Source: Dryocosmus kuriphilus
Taxonomy: Eukaryota > Arthropoda > Insecta > Hymenoptera > Cynipidae
Direction: 5' to 3'
DNA length: 64,000 nt
Assembly: GCA_038277395.1 (NCBI GenBank)
Contig: CM076192.1
Coordinates: 14,431,494 to 14,495,493 of the forward strand
This document shows, piece after piece, positions 44,800 through 57,219 of the stretch (the first letter of the stretch is position 1; each line of letters starts with the position of its first letter). The position numbers were made by a program, and so were the translations under genes. Below the pieces are notes generated by a model that worked only from the letters and a program-made list of their open reading frames with translations, had not been told where the DNA came from and did no database searches.

Positions 44800-44930
44800 A
44801 CGCGAATCGGGTAATAGGCAAACGAGGGCCACCAGGCTAATTGTCCATGACCTCGACAGCAAATTCGGGTAACGAACAAACAAGGGCCACCAGGCTAATT
44901 GTCCATAGCCCCGAACTCGAGTTGTGACAA
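44800..44930. repeat. 60-bp tandem duplication
   Basis: Unit containing aatcgggtaa, aggcaaacgagggccaccag and gctaattgtccat is present at about 44800 and again at 44859, with about 85-90% identity by eye. Confidence 0.85.
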
Positions 44931-44949
44931 ACTAAAATACTTTCAAACC

Positions 44950-46370
44950 CTAAACGATAAGAAAGGATAATTCATTACGATACTAAAAGTGATAACACCC
45001 AAGAAAAGTTAAGAGAAATCCGAAGGAAACAGCTAGCTCAGTTATAAGGTAAAGGGGGTGTTCGAATAAATTTTGTGGCAAGACCCATTTAAATATGCAA
45101 AATAAAATTGACAATTTATTCATAACTGTATCAAGCCGAGAAAATATTACAGGAATTATGTGACAATAACAGGTCTATTTCAGAATAAATAATAACAACA
45201 ATGATAATATAATACACTAGTGAGTCTACAAATAATTTAGAAAAATGGGGTGGGGGTGTCGCTAATATAACAGAATTTAGGAGATAACCTGAGAAATACA
45301 TTGTTCAATAACAAAGGGGCAATTCTTAAATTAAACTGGTCGGGTGGTCTTAAAGAATAGCGAAACCATTTATAATTTAACTACAAAAAAGGAGGTCTAG
45401 AATATACACAAACTTACAGAATTAGAATATAGCGGGACTAAAAGCTACGTCAAGGTCGAGGAGGTCAACAGAGAACAGTTCGATAAAATTAACCGAGAAC
45501 ATAATCTTGGCAAAATTTAGGATAATTAAAATTAAATACCAATAATCGTATAAGTAATTACAGGATGAATTTATGGACAATTACTGGGGGAGTGTCGATA
45601 ATAATACAGAATAAAAGGAAAAACCCAAAAGAATTACATTACACAAGTGAAATCACGAAATTAAAGCATTGGGGGATTATTATAATACAGAGATATGCCA
45701 AGGTCAAGAGAGTCCAGAGAAATGGGTCGAAATACACAGCGGTCAAAAGAATTCATAATTTAAAGGGGAACAAAACTGATATTAAACTCTAAAAGAACGG
45801 AGTCAATAACATATAGGCAGATCGAAATACATATTACAATTTTAAAAGGCATTAAATTAATACAAAACTCAGAATCATAGCGGGACTAACAGTTACATCA
45901 AGGTCGGGAACATTAGGGGAAAACGGGTCGAGACATAATATTAGCGAAAGGGGACTACATTATACATAAAAATCAATAAAAGGCGTTGAGAAAGAGAGAG
46001 TCAGGCGTCGGCACTCCATATTGATTGCTTCAGAAATTATACATTTTACAAAAGCACACTAGAAGTTATACAAAAATAGTAATTTAGCCAAGGAGTAATC
46101 TAAAAATTCTCAAATAAAAAAAAAAAAGGAACCAATAAAAGGGTAAAACAATAAAATAATCAAAGACGCTTGGCTAAATCACTTAAGGATCAAAATCCTA
46201 CCTTAAAATCTTAGAAACTGCTTCAGGCCAACACTTAGAAAATTTTGCCAGCAACACCTTGGGCTTACAGAACGAGACTGACTGCGGAACGAGCAAGCGG
46301 TAGCGATTACAAAGAGAGGGGATTGACCGGTGACCCTCGAACGAAATTGAGAAACATACAGGTATTAATA
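44950..46370. other. noncoding DNA with weak ~220-bp repetition
   Basis: The phrase agcgggactaaaagctacgt and caaggtcgaggagg-like words recurs at about 45425, 45670 (weaker) and 45870, suggesting degenerate repeats of about 220 bp. No protein frame is convincing. A possible untranslated or LTR part of an unknown retroelement. Confidence 0.35.
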
Positions 46371-46376
46371 CTGTTT

Positions 46377-46496
46377 CTCCGATACGATAATTTTGGCGGA
46401 AATGCCTGTCCACTGATGGACTTTGTGGTCATTTCGCCTGATACGATAATTTTGGCGGAGATGCCTGTCCACTGACAGACTTTGTGGTCACCTCTC
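46377..46496. repeat. 60-bp tandem duplication
   Basis: Two copies of a unit with gatacgataattttggcgga, atgcctgtccactga and gactttgtggtca, starting at 46380 and 46440. Confidence 0.9.
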
Positions 46497-46499
46497 CCT

Positions 46500-48250
46500 G
46501 GGCTTATCCGTAATTTTGATACAGGATAACCCTTAACGATAAATTTAAAACAAAATTACCTGTTCATGTAGCGAACTTCAGGGTAATTCTCTTGAGTACG
46601 CGCGCACCCGGAACTTGCCTAGGATCTTGGACTATCCGTAGTAGAAACTCGACGAAACTAGGAGCAACCTGAAGAAAGTGAAATGAAGGTTTTTGGACAG
46701 TAGAAGTCTCGCTTAACAAAAGAGGTGATAGCGAATCCTATTCGATGACGCCAGGAGATGAATGCATTTTGAGTCTCTCCACTCAAGATGGAGGGTCGAA
46801 TATACCCGAGATGTTGAAAGCTGGAGACTGTTTTTTTGAAATTTAGATTTTAATAAAATTATTGTGATGGTACAAAACTGCAATATCACACACGATAAAA
46901 CTGCAAAACTTGAAAATAAGGGTTACCCTAGTACTCCGTCTTCCTAGTTATAATTCTTTACAAAAAATCGCTGACTTTGGCATAGTCTGAACAATAGTTT
47001 GAATCCTCAATAAAAAACTGACATAACATTTTGGTACAGGTATCGTATTATCATCGCGTTTTCCTATCATCAAAATTAAAGACAAATTTTGTTTCTAGCC
47101 TCCATATGGAACTTATTATTATAAGCATATCATTACATGAAACTCATACACTAAAATTACTAAGATTAACAACAGCATTTTGCACTGTATTAGTTATTAT
47201 TAATTTTGATCTAAGTTATCTTAAGGAGGTATATCGGGTACACGTCTGAAGTCAAATGAGAGTTTCTGTAGATTCGTTAGTGACACATGCGAATTTCAAA
47301 TAGTATACGCTATATCGAGAACCGCGAAGTTGCCGTTATCACGCGTAATGTAGGTTAAGTTAGTCAGAGACAGCACTTTGAAGGAGAATACTTGTAAATT
47401 ATATATCTTACAGGTACCTAATTGACTTCTACGAGCCCTCATACGGTTCCTTAGATATCAATTTACTATTCATAAAATTTGCTATGCAAACTGTTCGTCA
47501 ATTGTTGCGCATTTTAATTAGAAAGATAAAAAAATCTGCATTCTCATAAGACTCCGTGCTAAATCGCGAAAAATTATTTTATTAATATCTCGTTTCTTAG
47601 GTACCAAAAATAACCAATCTTTTTTAGGTGATTTTCAACATACTAATATGCTTATATTAATTTTTGTATGACGATTCGTTCGTCAATTCCAAATCAGATA
47701 AACCTCCTTAAACAGAAATCACTTGAGATTTACTATCTTTGCAGATATTATTTTCTGATATGCTTTCTACAAATCTCATGAGGAAAACCGTCAATTTTTC
47801 GAAACATAGTCGACTTTTAAATTAATTTTTATCAAATACGATTAGTATTCTAGAAGATTTCGTTTTCTGAGGTAGCCTTCGCCTTATTTTAATATGGGAA
47901 CTCATTTTTCTCTCACTTTAGAGCTTAAAGCATAATTTGTAGAAAGCATTTTTGTTATAGTTGGATTTCCATATTCGACACGGAGCGCATCTGACGTGCA
48001 AATTGCCTGTAGTCTAAATCACAATAGAATGAATAGATGCATGTTTCACGTTCCTCCATATTGTCTTCACTTTACGTCCTGGCTCCATATACCTATGGAT
48101 CTTATGTATTGTATAGGTTGTCTGTACGTTCCAGTTAAGTAGAAACAATGTCGATGACGTCGACTCTATCTCCATTTATCTCACACATCACGATGTCGGG
48201 GTCAACTGGCTCGGATATAATGATACCCCTGGGCAGTAACAATTCAGTAT
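46500..48250. other. intronic DNA with no recognised feature
   Basis: AT-rich, with scattered short frames that show no domain. I see no inverted or tandem repeats of note. Confidence 0.4.
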
Positions 48251-48254
48251 AAGA

Positions 48255-48640
48255 TTTAGTCGGCGGACTAGACCATGGTATCCTTATGCTTTTGGGGTCG
48301 CTGAATTCGAATACGAAACCTGTTTTAACTAATCAGGTGAGGATTCTTCCCTAACTTTATCGCCCCAAGAACATAAAGATAGCATGGTCCAGTCCGCCGG
48401 CCACGAAATGTTTTGAGGTTAGGGAAGAACCCTGACCCGATGGGTCAAAACGGGCTTCTGATTCAGTTCAGCGTCCCCAAAACATAAGGATATCATGGTC
48501 TAGCCTGCCGGCCATACATTTTTTTTAGGTTAGGGACGAAGCCTGACCTTCTGGGCCAAAACAGGCTTCGGATTCGGTTTCAGCGATTTCAAAAACATAG
48601 GGATATCATGATCTAGCCCACGGGCTACGACATTTTTTTG
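48255..48640. repeat. about 119-bp satellite, one inverted and three direct units
   Basis: Direct units begin near 48365, 48486 and 48594 (aacataaggatatcatggtc, ggttagggaagaa, aaaacaggcttcggattcgg). One unit lies inverted just upstream (48270-48350, gactagaccatggtatcctt). It contains tcagcg(tc)cccaaaa, resembling the core of the 43250-43880 satellite. Confidence 0.85.
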
Positions 48641-48929
48641 TGTGATTGTGTTATTTACCTTCATAAAACATTATTCATGCGAAATACATTATAAATAGTA
48701 ATATGAAGTATTTATTATTTAAATAAGGGCCATTTTCGTCGTTGCTTAACGGAGAAAAATCTAAAAAATCTTCATGGTTCCAGCACTGACCGTTTGCAAG
48801 ATAAATGAGACAAAAACCATCCCCTTCTATACAGCTGAAAATTTGACAATTTATGCCCCTTCAATTCTGTTCAATTCATTTTAAAAAATTCAAAAGTAAA
48901 TTTTAAGTGAAATCCAGCAGATTTAAAAG

Positions 48930-49230
48930 ACTTGACCTAAATACAAGAGAATTGCAGCGAATTCAAGTGGATTCAAAAGAACTCATATGAATTCGATAGA
49001 ATTCACGAACACTCTAAATAATACAAAGGAATTCAAAGGAATTGCACAAAATTGAGGAGAATTAGAGCGAACTCAATAGCGTAGAATTCCATAAATTCAC
49101 GTGAACTCAATAAAATTTAAATGCATTCACGAGAATTCACGAGAATTAGAGGTACTTCAACCAAATTCGAGTGAATTAAAGTATATCTCGTAGACAATTC
49201 CACTGAATTCAACAAAACTCCAGTACAATT
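48930..49230. repeat. GAATTCA words with near-10-bp spacing
   Basis: gaattca, gaactca, aaattca and similar words occur about 25 times in 300 bp, mostly 9-12 bp apart, with degenerate linkers. Confidence 0.75.
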
Positions 49231-49239
49231 ATTCGCCTT

Positions 49240-50030
49240 GAACAAGCACGAATTGCCGAATCGTCATCTGCACAGAAAGGGATGGCTTCTTCCTCATTTA
49301 TCTTGGGAAAGGTCAGTGCTAGAAGTATAAGCATTTTTTAGATTTGTACCCGTGAAGAAACGAAGAAAATTACTCCCATTTAAATAATAAATACTCTTAT
49401 TCAGATTAGTGTAACGTTTTTTGAAAAATCTCTTTTTAAAGATTTTTTCTTAGTTTCTTGCGATTATCTCATCCACTTATAGTGCATTTTTTAATTTGTT
49501 GAAAAAATGTTTGACTAAAAGAAATTCAAAAACCTGACGTGCAGGCAAAAAATTGTAGAAGTATTCGAATTCGGTACGAAAAACTACTACGGAAATGAAA
49601 CCTATCATTTCACGGATGTATAGGTTGTATTTTGTTGTACAGTGTTATCTATATCAAATAACTACTACTTACAGTTTTAAATCACCAGCATCCCAGGTGT
49701 GTAATCTGAGAAGTAATCTCTTGTAATCTCCAGAGCTTTCCAAGTCCCCCATGTTTCATCAAACATATTATATTCTTCATACTTTTCGAAACAGTTTTTG
49801 GTTTTTGAGCGCAAAATGCGAAAGTAAAACACCATACGAGAGTGCTCCTTCCTTCGTGTGCAGTGCAGTGTCATTCTCCTCCCGCAAAATGGAAAGTTTT
49901 CTTGTCTCCTATTTCACCCATTCTCACACACACTTTGACAGAAATGTCGGCGCACTTCCGCGCCATTTTTATGCACTAATTCAATCTCGCATTTTCGCGT
50001 ACATATTTTACATCTATCGGAACTCGGTTT
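49240..50030. other. no recognised feature
   Basis: Short overlapping frames at 49677-50032 on both strands lack any family signature. AT-rich intronic DNA. Confidence 0.4.
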
Positions 50031-50035
50031 AAAAT

Positions 50036-50502
50036 CCCCACGTAGTAAACAATGTACCTGGGAGTCCACATACGATCTTACATCGATTCGTGTGCGAAAT
50101 ATCCATCTCGAGGTGCCATGGGATTCTATATAGGTATAAAGTGTGGGAAACCTATATAGAGTATTAAAAAAAACTTAATGATGCGCAGCAGTTTTCTATA
50201 ATAGTTATAGCTTCGCAGTAGTTTTTTGCGACTCTAAAGATTCACTGCTACACTTACAATGCTCTTTAAACATATTTGACTAAAAAAAAAGCAATTCCAT
50301 ATAGGATTTCATGTAGGATCTCAAGCAGAAATAGTTCATAGGTTTCCTTAAAGGATAATTCAAATAACCTATATGGAATTCATTATAATTTCCCATTCCA
50401 TCTTTGGGTGGATATTTCAGACACGAATCTACATAGGATCCCATATGGATTCCCATATTGATGCCCACATAGGTCAACGTGTAGTTTTCTATGAGGGGAT
50501 TT
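50036..50502. mobile_element. MITE-like inverted-repeat element
   Basis: The left part (50036-50107: cccacgtagtaaac, tgggagtccacatac, attcgtgtgcgaaatatcca) is repeated inverted at 50405-50502 (tggatatttcagacacgaat, atggattcccatattgatg, gtgtagttttctatgagggg). Both ends are CCCC/GGGG. The interior is repetitive with tatatagg and ggattcc words. No protein. Confidence 0.7.
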
Positions 50503-51097
50503 ACAACGCGGGAACCTCATAGAACATCCACTCATCCTGCAACATGAATGATTCTTCAGGGCTCCAAAAAAGATTACAAATCTGCTTTTTTTTTCATCGA
50601 AAGTCGATACCCTGAAAATTGGTCGAGATTTGTGCAACTCTACATATTTCGATATTTTTTTGCACCCAGCTCCAATAGCCTTAATAAGAAACTCATTTAA
50701 AAATTGTAGTTTTCAATCATTCAGGCGTTTCTTATACATTATTTTCATCCACATTTTGTTAGCCATTTTTTTTGTCAGCGTTGGAGTGTCGCGTGGAAAA
50801 TCCTTAAAATATGCACTGCTTTGCAGCAGTCTGCCAACGCGGAATTTTATTCTGCCTTTGCAAATATAGGTTCCGTAAAATGAACAGAGAAAAAAATATA
50901 TTTATATAAATCTCAGGTGCCAACCAACCAACCAACCAACTAACTACATGTAGGCCATCTTCAGTCTGACTCATCGTGATTAACGACACTCACAAACTCA
51001 CAGGCTGATGCTTAGGTCAAGAGCTTTTCTGTATGCACCACTGCTACTGCGCGGCAAGGAAACTTATTGAACATCCATTCTAGCCCGATCTTACCCT

Positions 51098-51420
51098 CGA
51101 CAGATTTTCAGTATTTTTTCAAGTGTATCTTTGTGCACAAGTCGAGAATCTGTTATCATACCAAGAAAAATGTTTTTAGGCAACGCCAAGAATGTGTTTG
51201 TCTGAATGGAAACATCAACGACTGATACTATAATGGTAGATACCTTGACTGCCTAGTAGCTTCGAAGAAATGGCCAGGACCATCTGCTGTGGAATGGTCC
51301 TTTCAGATCATAAGCTAGACGGGAATGTATACTGTAAGCATGTGTTTCACTATTTCTATAATTTTCTTTGTGATTCCTGAAGAGTGACGATGTAAAAACT
51401 TAGTATTCTGGTCGTAGTTG
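51098..51420 (+). repeat. dispersed repeat shared with 7425-7620
   Basis: cagtattttttcaagtg(c/t)atctttg, gagaatctgt(c/t)atcatacc, aagaaaaatgtttt and gtttcactatttctat occur in the same order at 7431-7600. Here about 110 bp of extra sequence separates the two halves. A further piece of the same family (cagtgattgt(g/a)aac, gctataaa) is at 7652-7690 and 55965-56000. Confidence 0.75.
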
Positions 51421-51454
51421 TGAGAAAGCGAGCTTTGTTGAGAAGGTCAGGCTT

Positions 51455-52080
51455 TTACGAATGCAGTTCAGCAGGATATGTATCAGTATTAATAGCTTTG
51501 GAGAATTCATACAAATATCCCTGATCCTTGCCGACGTCATTTGGATCCATCTGAGGTAAGTCACATGGTACTGGTTTATACTTTGCAGCAAGAAGTGTCT
51601 CGTAATCAGAAAGCTTTGATTCTATAGGAACTGTGTAGGTGGTTGAACTGGAAGGAGTTATATAACCATCTACGAGCCTGTGGAACCGAGGAGGGAGTGG
51701 GGACAAGACGCTACTTGGTCTCCCAAACTCTCGACTCAGGTCAGTCTCTGACTAAACATTAGCCTTCTTGGTCGAACTACAGCCGTTTGGTCTCAGTGCC
51801 ACAAACCCATCCTGTCCACCGTTCCTCAACCTCAGGATTCACATCAGCTGCTCTCCAGGGTAACTAGGCTTGATTGCCCAGGTGCCAGACTAGATCGCTC
51901 GCCGTTCTTGGCTTCGCTGCCTGGCTCGGGCTCTTGGAAGATGCTGGGTCGTTGAGCTTTTTATCAGCTGAAAGGTTATGAATAAACTCCACATTTATGT
52001 AACTACGTATTCTTCTCTGACTTCATCCAAATCTGTCGGTGTCCAAATCCTTACACCCATCCTTAGTTTGCGAACGCCAT
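51455..52080. other. unassigned, possible retroelement end
   Basis: A minus-strand frame of 83 residues (51706-51455) shows no domain. The following 51720-52050 is relatively GC-rich, with direct-repeat-like ctctcgactcagg words and an aataaa at about 51981, then ccttaca. It could be an LTR fragment; I found no second copy. Confidence 0.25.
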
Positions 52081-52419
52081 CACAGTTCAAATAATAAAGA
52101 TAAATAGGCACGAAAGAGTAGCTCATTGAAATATAGATGAAAAATAATCCATTACAAAGTCAATAGCAATTTGAGAATAAGAATACTCAAGCAGTATTCT
52201 CCTTGCATTACGTTCAGCTTTCTTAATATATTTTTTCTTTCACGAAGGTCCACAGCACCGATGCGACCAAAGTTCGGGACTTCTCCATTAAATGTGCAAT
52301 AGATCCGCATAGAATTTTCATAAGTACCTGTTGGCTTCTGTTAGAGTACCTAATAGGAAAAATTTGCCAAATAGAAATTCCACTTCTGTCTACTGGTATT
52401 TTCCATTACTGTGAGTAAC

Positions 52420-53790
52420 TTGGAATTCCAAACTGAACTTGAGCTGGTTTCCAATTGGATTTCCAAAAAAATTTTTTTTTTTTTTCGATGGCGCGCAAAG
52501 TTCGTAATTCTATTAGGATCTGTTTGGACGTCTCAGCATTGTAACATACTTGGATTTTCAAACCCAATTTTGGATGGTTTCTGGTTGGATTTCCAAACAA
52601 AATTTTTTTCGATTTCACACCAAGTGCCAGTGGCTACTGGGACCTATTTGAATGTTCCAGCACTGTAACCTACTTGCATTTCCAAGCTAGCATAGGGAAA
52701 AATTTTCTGTTTGGAAATCCAAATAAAATTTTTCTAATTCCACACAAAGACCGATGTAGCAGCTATTGGGATATATTAGGATGTTTCGGACACTGTGATC
52801 TTCTTGGATTTCCGAGCTACTTTTGGGTTGGCTTCTGTTTGGATTTCCAAACAGAAATGTTTCCGATTTCACACCAAGTCACAGTGGCTACTGGGATTTA
52901 TTTGGACATTCCAACACTGTAATCTACTTGGATTTCTAAACTGTTTTGGGTTGGTTTCTGTTTGGAATTCCAAACCGAATTTTTGTGATTTCACACCAAG
53001 TCCCAGTGGCTACTAGGATCTATTTGGATGTTCCAACACTGTAATCTTCTTGGATGCTAGTTTTGGGTTGATTTCTGTTTGGATTTCCGAATAGAAAATC
53101 TTCCAATTTCACACCAAGACCCAGTGGCTAGTGGGATCTATTTGGATGTTCCAACACTGTAATATACTTGGATTTCCGACCTAGATTTGGGTTGGTTTCT
53201 GTTTGGGTTTCCAAATACAATTTTTTTGATTTCACACCAAGTCCCAGTAAGTACTGGGATCTATTTCGAAGTTCCAATCTTTTAATCTACTTGGATTTCT
53301 AAACTAGTTTTGGGTCGGTGTCTGTTCGAATTTCCAAATAGAATTTTTTTTGATTGTAGACCAAGTGCCAGTGGCTACTAAGATCTATTTGGGTGTTCCA
53401 GCATTAACCGACTTTCATTTCCGAGCAGGTTTAGGTTTCGCTTCTGTTTGGATTTCCAAACAGAATTTTTCCGATTTCACACCAAGACCCAGTAGATACT
53501 AGGATCTATTCATTCTAGGATCAAGATATTCCAAAACTGTAACCTAATTGGATTTCCGAATTGAATTAAAGTTGATTTCAGTTTGGATTTCCCAATAGAC
53601 CTTTTTCGAATCCACACTTGGATTTCAGAACTAAATTTGAGATGGTTTCTGTCTGGATACCCAAAAAGAATTTTTCATATTCCACAACAAGTCCCAATGG
53701 CTACCTGAATCTGTTTGAATGACCGAACACTGGAACCTACTTGGATTTCCAAACAGAATTTTTCCTGGTCAAGTAGAATCCATTCTAATC
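52420..53790 (+). repeat. satellite array, about 120-bp units
   Basis: At least nine units each contain tggatttcc(a/g)aac, ttgggttggtttctgtttgg, atttcacaccaagtcccagt, ggctactgggatctatttgg and tgttccaacactgtaatcta. Divergence rises toward the right edge. Open frames over it are artefacts of a repeat lacking stops in one frame. Confidence 0.92.
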
Positions 53791-53799
53791 CTAGATCTG

Positions 53800-55290
53800 A
53801 AGGACTAGTTTCTCCGAATCGGAGAGCATAGCTTGCAAATCCAAACAGATTCCAATAGAAATCAGCTTAGTGATGAATGGAGGAAATTCCAGTTAGAATC
53901 CATCTTATTGCGAGAACTGGTGGACTAGTTTTGTATCCCAACCATAAACCAAAAGAAACCAGCTCAGAGTCTGCTGAAAATTCCAAACAGGACATATCAG
54001 TTCCAGGAATCAGAGGGACTACTTTTGTATTCCAAATAGAAAGTAATAAAAACAAGTTCAGCGTCTGTTGAACATTTCAAAAAGAACCCATCAGATCCTG
54101 GAATTGGTGCGACTAATTTAGCATTCCAAGCAGACACCAATAGAAATCAGCTCAGCTTATGTTGGAAATTTCAAGTTAAATCCATCTAATGCCGGGACCG
54201 GAGGGACTAGTTTTGTATTCAAAAACAGAAGCCAATAGAAATCAACAGAAACCAGATCTGCGTCTATTGGATATTTCAAATAGACTTCATCCTATCCGGG
54301 ACTGGAGGGACTAATTTCGTATTCCAAACAGAAAGAAATAAAAACCAGTTTAGGACCTGTTGGAAAATAACAGTAGAATCCAATCCTATTCCGGGACCGA
54401 GGGAACCAGTTTGGAAGTCCAAACAGAGTCCAATCGAAACTGTAGGGACTGGTTATAGAGGCACAATATGCGCCGACTAGCCTGTTGCCCAGCAGCTCAA
54501 CTGCTACATCATCACCCGCTTAGGAAAGTTAAGCACTGTACATCGCGGCTACAACCTGGATGGGTGACCGGGGACTAATATCTCTCCTCGAGTCCCCAGT
54601 CAACAGGAACCAATAGAAACCAGGTCAGTGATAAATGGAAACTCCAAATAGAATCCATCCTATTCCGTGATCCGAGGAACTAGTTTCGTATTCCAAACAG
54701 AAACCAATAGAAACAAGCTCACTGATGAATGAAAATTCTAAGTATAATCCATCCTATTCCGGGATCGGAGGGACTATTTTCATATTCCCAACAGAAACCA
54801 ATAGAAACCAGCTCAGTGTCTGTTGAAAATTCCAAACATAATCCATTAGATCCCGGAATTGGAGGAACTAAATTAGCATTCCAAACAGACTACAATAGAA
54901 ACCAGCTTAGCTTATGTTGGAAATTCCAAGTAGAATGCATCCCATTCCGGGAGCGGAGGGACTAGTTTCGTATTCCAAACAGAAACAAGTTCAGCGTCTG
55001 CTGGATATTCCAAATAGAATTCATCCTATTCTGGGATCCGAGGGAGTATTTTCGTATTCCAAACAGAAAAAAATAGAAACCAGTTCAGCGTCTGTTGAAA
55101 ACTCCACACAGAATCCATCAGATCTCGGAATATGAGGGACTAGTTTCGTATTCTAAACATAAACCAATAGAAACCAGTTCAGCCTCTGTTGTAAATTTCA
55201 AGTAATCCATCCTATTTCAAGATCGAAGGGACTAGTTTGAAAGTCTAAATAGATTCCAATAGAAACCAGGCTGTTGGTTTCAATTTGCAA
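53800..55290 (-). repeat. related satellite array in opposite orientation, about 100-bp units
   Basis: A dozen or so units contain ttccaaacagaaaccaatag, aaaccagctcag, tctgttgaaaattccaaa and cggagggactagtttcgtat. The shared word ttggtttctgtttggaa of the left array appears here as its complement, so the two arrays face each other. A 5S-rRNA-like segment interrupts this one at 54430-54600. Confidence 0.9.
54480..54575 (+). pseudogene. 5S rRNA-like fragment inside satellite
   Basis: The run gttaagcactgtacatcgcg followed by gctacaacctggatgggtga ccg resembles the internal and 3' part of 5S rRNA (box A/intermediate/box C region: gttaagc, tacttggatgggtgaccg). The first third diverges and the 3' stem is not restored, so it is not a functional 5S gene. 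A 5S-derived SINE or a pseudogene caught in the array are both possible. Confidence 0.55.
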
Positions 55291-55529
55291 TTCACGTGAT
55301 AATATCACACCCTTTCCCAACAGACTTTACATTCTATTTTGATGTATTGGACGTTTAGTGGAGGGACCCCTTTGATCAAGAAATAAAGCCTGTTCTATGA
55401 CGGGCACTTTTTATCTTTTGGGTAATGAAAAGATGCAAAGCCCTTACATTTCCAAAAATCAAAGTCGAATAATAAGGCAGCGTCGTCCTTTAATTCCTTA
55501 TGTTTCAATTTCTTTCTTTCTTAAATGTA

Positions 55530-55735
55530 CACGAACTTCTTAGAACTTCTTGCACAGCCTTGAATTTTGCGTGAACTCCTGTAATTAGTTGTACCACTCG
55601 ATTATTTAATACAATTGGAATAGCCGCCTTCAAGTAAATTGCCTCTAACTGTTCAGCCACGGTTTCTATTTCAGGAGCGAATGGTGGTTCTCCATTTCCC
55701 TGAGATTGTTGTTTAAAAGTGCGTCGTATTTCTGA
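55530..55735 (-). pseudogene. unrecognised coding-like fragment
   Basis: Minus strand, after a TGA near 55737: SEIRRTFKQQSQGNGEPPFA, then PEIETVAEQLEAIYLKAAIP and VVQLITGVHAKFKAVQEVL up to a stop near 55525. It has no start codon, its composition is helix-forming and coding-like, and no family was recognised. Possibly part of a retroelement gag. Confidence 0.3.
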
Positions 55736-56079
55736 TCAACATACTAATGACATCCTCCTTGGTAGGTAATTGTGTTGTATCAAAGACCTTGAGAGTATCG
55801 AAAACGGAAGAGGCAACTAGCTGTCGCAAAGAACATTTTTAAGCCTCCATTGGTGGTGAATACTTGCAAGTGATGCACTGGAAGACTACTCCGGAGAGTA
55901 TAGTGTGATGACAGGAAAGTGAAATAAGTAGTGTCTCCTCCAGACCCCTTATGTTATAATGAAAGACAGTGATTGTAAACATATGACGCTATAAAAGTGA
56001 AATAGAATTATTCAAACTTGAAAGGCAAGATCATTAGCATTAATACTATTACCTGACAAGGACTATCGCAGTCGTCTTC

Positions 56080-57195
56080 GTTTGAGGAGCGGTGTTACCC
56101 CTACTTGTCGCGTCTCCAGGTGGTGGAGAGGAGAATGCTCGCTGGAAACAGAGGGCAGGACGAAAAAAAACATGTCTCATGGACTACACCAGTCCCTTCG
56201 GGAGTTGATCGTGAAGTGCGTGGTGACTGCAGAAATCGGAATCTGCTGTGATGCGGACGAGTCCGGTCCGCTCGTGTATTCCGGGATCAGTTAAACAAAT
56301 GCTGGTCCCCAGAGAACTGGGGTAGCATCTCGATCCGAGGTATACTCATTCCCAATTATTTCAGTCCGCCCCTCTACGCATGACGCGCTGGGGAAATCTC
56401 TCGACATAGATTCTCAGGGTGGAAAGCGGAGAGGCAGTAAAGATATCTGCGCTGAAGAAGAACTGGATCTCAGAAACAGCTTAAATGGGGTGGAAAAGGT
56501 TACTACTAGAGAGGCAGGGAGAATTGGTTAAGGGCCACAGCGAGATATGCGAGAAACTGAGGAAGATCGAGAAGCTCTGCAAGGCAGAGAGTAGCATAAA
56601 CGCGGAGTTACACAATGAGGTGAGGGATGCGATGAAAACAATGCGCAAGCCGGGGTACGTGGTAAGAGGTCTCAAACATGCCTCGGTATTCAACGCAGAA
56701 TCCACCAACGGAGTCATAAGGTAGAGGATAGGAAAGGATTGAAAAGAGAGGTCTTTTTTAAGCTGCACTATCAGAGAGAAGACGGCACCCGTCTCGGCGC
56801 AGATAGAGATACAGGTAACCTCGGACGAAGTAAGCGATAGTTGCAACAGGGAGAGAGAACTGACGTTCAGCTCACCGCGCGGATCCGAGTTGCAGAAACC
56901 GGCCTTGAAGAAAACCACGACACCGAAAGGGGTCGTCTGATCAAAGGTCAGTAGGAAGAGAAGAAGTACGAACCAGAAGGTGAAAGAAGAGAAGTGAGTT
57001 GTGTAGGAGGTGGCGACTGCCAGGAGCAACATACCCGCCAAGGAACAGGGCGCCCCGAAGAAAACGAAGAGAAGTAGAACCCCCTGTGAGGCCTAGTCCA
57101 TCAGGCCAGCTCCGGGGAAGAATTATGCGGATATCCTTCAAGACAGTCAGCCACAGGGTGTCACCTCACCAAGCGGAGAAGCATAGGCTGAATCC
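56080..57195 (+). pseudogene. GC-rich purine-biased block, possible non-LTR ORF1 remnant
   Basis: Composition changes sharply here: purine-rich plus strand with higher GC than its surroundings. Frame 56485-56724 gives MGWKRLLLERQGELVKGHSE and ICEKLRKIEKLCKAES, a helical charged stretch like the region before the zinc knuckles in R1/TRAS-type ORF1 proteins. Other frames continue with stops. No CCHC knuckle or endonuclease/RT is visible, so the assignment is weak. Confidence 0.35.
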
Positions 57196-57219
57196 TAGCT
57201 AAGTTATTGCTATCAAAAT

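Noticed and set aside
52406..53016. Frames of 60-85 residues over the satellite
   Set aside because: Repeat units happen to lack stops; the peptides just repeat with the unit.
54480..54575. Functional 5S rRNA gene
   Set aside because: The 5' third and terminal stem are not conserved; it sits inside a satellite array.
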